A DNA stretch of 8,292 nt from CAYZEZ01 sp964477295 (lineage in GTDB: Bacteria > Bacteroidota > Bacteroidia > Bacteroidales > SM23-62): the NCBI GenBank assembly GCA_964477295.1, contig CAYZEZ010000219.1:1-8292 (forward strand), written 5' to 3'. Of this stretch, positions 5,904 to 8,292 are shown piece by piece; position 1 is the first letter of the stretch; each line of letters begins with the position of its first letter. A program made the translations under genes and the position numbers. The notes beneath the pieces were generated by a model. It saw nothing but the letters and a program-made list of their open reading frames with translations, ran no database searches and was not told the DNA's origin.

Positions 5904-8198
5904 ATGGATTTTTTTTTCCTGCTAGCTGTCATCCTGCTAATTATTCTGGCAGTTTCTGTCCTGGTGGTAGGAGTCAGTAATGATGCTGTAAATTTCCTCA
6001 ATTCCTCCATCGGATCCAAAGTTGCTCCCTTCAAAGTTATAATGATCATTGCCGCCCTTGGTATTATAGTAGGTGCTACCTTCTCAAGTGGTATGATGGA
6101 AGTGGCCAGGAAGGGTATATTTCATCCGGAAAAGTTCTGGTTCAGTGAAATAATGGTCATTTTTCTTGCAGTTATGTTGACAAATATCCTCCTGCTTGAC
6201 TTTTTCAACACTTTTGCCCTGCCGACCTCAACCACTGTTTCCATTGTTTTTGGGCTCCTGGGGGCTGCCGTAGCTATATCCATGATGAAAATAATTAAAA
6301 CCGGCGCCTCTTTCACGGAGATGAGCGAATATATTAACACAAGCACGGCACTTCTGATAATTACGGGAATTCTGTTGTCTGTTGTCATTGCTTTCATAAT
6401 AGGACTGATCATACAATTCATAGTACGAATGATTTTTTCATTCGATTTCCAGAGATCTCTTAAGTATTTCGGTGCCATTTGGGGCGGTATTGCGATATCG
6501 GCCATTACCTATTTTATACTGATCAAGGGTGCCAAAGGATCGTCTTTTCTTACGGATGAAAGCGTTACATGGATAAAGGGAAATTCCTTAATGATCATTG
6601 GCCTTAGTTTTATTGGATGGACACTCATTCTGCAACTCATATACTGGATCTTCCGCCTCAATATATTGAAATTCATTGTGCTGGCCGGAACCTTTGCACT
6701 TGCCTGGGCTTTTGCAGGGAATGACCTGGTAAATTTTATAGGGGTGCCGCTGGCAGGGCTGGAATCTTTCAAATTGTTTCAGGCCAGTTCACTTGCTGAT
6801 CCTTCACAGTTTGCTATGACAGCACTGCAGGGGCAGGTTAAAACGCCAACCCTGTATCTGGTTATTTCAGGGTTAATCATGGTATATGCCCTGTGGGCCT
6901 CAAAAAAAGCACGATCGGTTACGGCAACTACATTAAATCTAAGCAGGCAGGAGGAAGGCTTCGAGCGTTTCGAATCTTCCCTCCTTGCCAGGACGATCGT
7001 TCGTGGTACATTGGGCATTAATGGAATGGTTGAAACAATCATACCCGTTTCATTTAAAAATTTTCTGAAGAAAAGGTTCGATCAGAAGCCGTTTAAAAAA
7101 TTACGACAAAAAGAAGGTATCTCTTTCGACCTTTTGAGGGCTTCTGTAATACTTGTCGTTGCAAGTGCCTTGATTTCTTTTGCCACTTCGTTAAAACTAC
7201 CCTTATCCACGACCTATGTTACCTTTATGGTTGCCATGGGAACTTCTCTTGCTGACGGTGCATGGGGCCGCGAAAGTGCAGTTTACAGGGTGTCCGGAGT
7301 GGTAACCGTTATAGGAGGCTGGTTTTTTACAGCGCTGTGTGCTTTTACCTTTTCCTTTATCATGGCCCTTCTGATTTATTGGGGACAATTAATCACTGTT
7401 CTTTTAATTGTTCCTGTTCTCATCCTGCTTTTTATTAAATCTTCTTCCCTCTACCGGAAAAGAGACGCTGCCATTAATAGCGCCATGCAGGATAGTTCAG
7501 AAGGGGACCTTACAGGAGCGAGTGTGCTCGAATCATGCAATAAAAAACTCATAAATACATTAAGCTCTGTTTCCAAAATTAATGACCATTTAATTGACGG
7601 CTATTCCGAATTAAAAAGGAGGAAAATCAAAAAAACGCAAAAAGATATCGCTGAAATCAATAAGAAGATAAAAGAAGAGAAGAACAATATTCATAAAACG
7701 ATTATCAAACTGAAAGAAGATGATATCAAAACAGGGCATTATTATATCCGGGTCATTGATCACATGAGAGAAATAGGTATTTGCCTGGCACATTGCTCCC
7801 AGCCAATTTTTGAATATATTGATAACAATCACCCCCCGTTGATTGATGAGCAGAAGAAGGAACTGGGTCAATTCAGGGAATTGATTTCAGATTATTTTGA
7901 TTCAGCTTTAAAGCTGATAAAAAACAGCGACTTTGAAATTATCGATAAAATATTGAAGAAGCAATATGATGTTGTCGGATTTATTGATAGTCTCAGTATT
8001 CAACAGATAAAAAGAATTAAGAAACAGGAAGCCGGAACAAAAAACAGCATTTTATACCTGGGATTTCTTAATGAATCAAGAAATCTTCTGCTTATTACAG
8101 AGAAGCTGATAAAGGCACAACGTAATTTCCTGTTACATAACAGGGAGAACGGGGAACCACCTGAGAAGTCAATTGCCATGATCGATCAAATGAAGTGA
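5904..8198 (+). CDS. pit: PiT-family inorganic phosphate transporter with C-terminal PhoU-like domain
   Basis: This 764-residue inner-membrane protein should import inorganic phosphate coupled to a cation gradient. The PiT (PHO4) fold is two inverted halves, and both signatures are visible: GVSNDAVNF (23-31) with LPTSTT (106-111) in the first half, and AGNDLVNFIG (271-280) with LPLSTT (432-437) in the second. The Asn-Asp pairs (26-27, 273-274) and the STT loops are the expected phosphate and cation contacts. Roughly ten to twelve hydrophobic spans lie between residues 3 and 511. A loop at about 335-410 is polar and probably cytoplasmic. From about 518 to 764 the protein is hydrophilic, helical and lysine-rich, with a PhoU-like pattern including YYIRVIDHMREI (613-624) and a following DNNHPP stretch. 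Such fusions occur in PiT proteins of Bacteroidota, and the domain likely gates or regulates the carrier. The start is the ATG immediately before the first span; codons 2-5 include a run of nine T. No Shine-Dalgarno sequence is visible. The gene appears intact. Confidence 0.93.
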   Translation: MDFFFLLAVILLIILAVSVLVVGVSNDAVNFLNSSIGSKVAPFKVIMIIAALGIIVGATFSSGMMEVARKGIFHPEKFWFSEIMVIFLAVMLTNILLLDFFNTFALPTSTTVSIVFGLLGAAVAISMMKIIKTGASFTEMSEYINTSTALLIITGILLSVVIAFIIGLIIQFIVRMIFSFDFQRSLKYFGAIWGGIAISAITYFILIKGAKGSSFLTDESVTWIKGNSLMIIGLSFIGWTLILQLIYWIFRLNILKFIVLAGTFALAWAFAGNDLVNFIGVPLAGLESFKLFQASSLADPSQFAMTALQGQVKTPTLYLVISGLIMVYALWASKKARSVTATTLNLSRQEEGFERFESSLLARTIVRGTLGINGMVETIIPVSFKNFLKKRFDQKPFKKLRQKEGISFDLLRASVILVVASALISFATSLKLPLSTTYVTFMVAMGTSLADGAWGRESAVYRVSGVVTVIGGWFFTALCAFTFSFIMALLIYWGQLITVLLIVPVLILLFIKSSSLYRKRDAAINSAMQDSSEGDLTGASVLESCNKKLINTLSSVSKINDHLIDGYSELKRRKIKKTQKDIAEINKKIKEEKNNIHKTIIKLKEDDIKTGHYYIRVIDHMREIGICLAHCSQPIFEYIDNNHPPLIDEQKKELGQFRELISDYFDSALKLIKNSDFEIIDKILKKQYDVVGFIDSLSIQQIKRIKKQEAGTKNSILYLGFLNESRNLLLITEKLIKAQRNFLLHNRENGEPPEKSIAMIDQMK

Positions 8199-8260
8199 GC
8201 CGGCATTTCAGCTTACCTGATCAACGGCCTTAAGGGCATGGGGAAGTTATTAATTAACCT

Positions 8261-8292
8261 AAGCTGCCAGTTACGAGTTGCTAGTTATTAGG
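8261..8292 (+). repeat. Second copy of the 7-bp-period repeat, cut by the window edge
   Basis: Four consecutive heptamers, AAGCTGC, CAGTTAC, GAGTTGC and TAGTTAT, are followed by TAGG at the edge, consensus near NAGTTRC. Period and core match the block at 3188-3222 read on its minus strand; a 24-base ungapped alignment of the two has about 18 identities by eye. The first unit also contributes TAAGCTG (8260-8266), the reverse complement of CAGCTTA (8209-8215) just after the phosphate carrier stop. This could make a long-range stem around a 44-nt loop. The array may continue outside the window. Confidence 0.5.

Overview
The window looks like chromosomal DNA of a Bacteroidota species, probably a polysaccharide-degrading environmental or gut lineage. 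Several things point there: a lipoprotein glycoside hydrolase of family 2 (GH2) with the DUF4982 and C5 accessory domains, a relic of a GH127 (DUF1680) enzyme, a relic of a MacB/FtsX-type permease of the kind multiplied in this phylum, a PiT phosphate carrier fused to a PhoU-like domain, and starts with no clear Shine-Dalgarno sequence. The assignment is inferred from gene families; no phylogenetic marker is present.

Layout. Positions 1-73 hold no recognisable gene, only a short perfect inverted repeat at 51-65. Positions 74 to about 675 are a gene graveyard: a plus-strand fragment of the N-terminal part of a GH127 enzyme runs tail-to-tail into a minus-strand fragment of an ABC-transporter-like permease, meeting near 400-427. 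Positions 692-3145 (minus) encode an intact, secreted, lipid-anchored GH2 beta-galactosidase-type enzyme whose stop codon lies inside a possible terminator hairpin. A 125-bp divergent spacer carrying a 7-bp-period repeat separates it from 3271-5676 (plus), a large multi-span MscS-family mechanosensitive channel with a long exported N-terminal region. A 227-bp spacer follows, with an imperfect stem-loop and a possible 46-codon ORF. Then comes 5904-8198 (plus), a PiT-family phosphate carrier with a C-terminal PhoU-like helical domain. The last 94 bp contain a second copy of the 7-bp-period repeat, cut by the window edge.

How the genes relate. The GH2 enzyme and the GH127 relic would both fit breakdown of galactose- or arabinose-containing plant glycans, so the left part may be the eroded edge of a glycan-use locus. 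The channel and the phosphate carrier are housekeeping envelope functions (osmotic safety valve, phosphate uptake). They share a strand, but the 227-bp spacer with its stem-loop suggests separate transcription. I see no mobile element, CRISPR array, tRNA or rRNA, and no convincing undescribed multi-gene system. The most unusual things are the heptamer repeat family, the tail-to-tail relics and the small ORF before the phosphate carrier.
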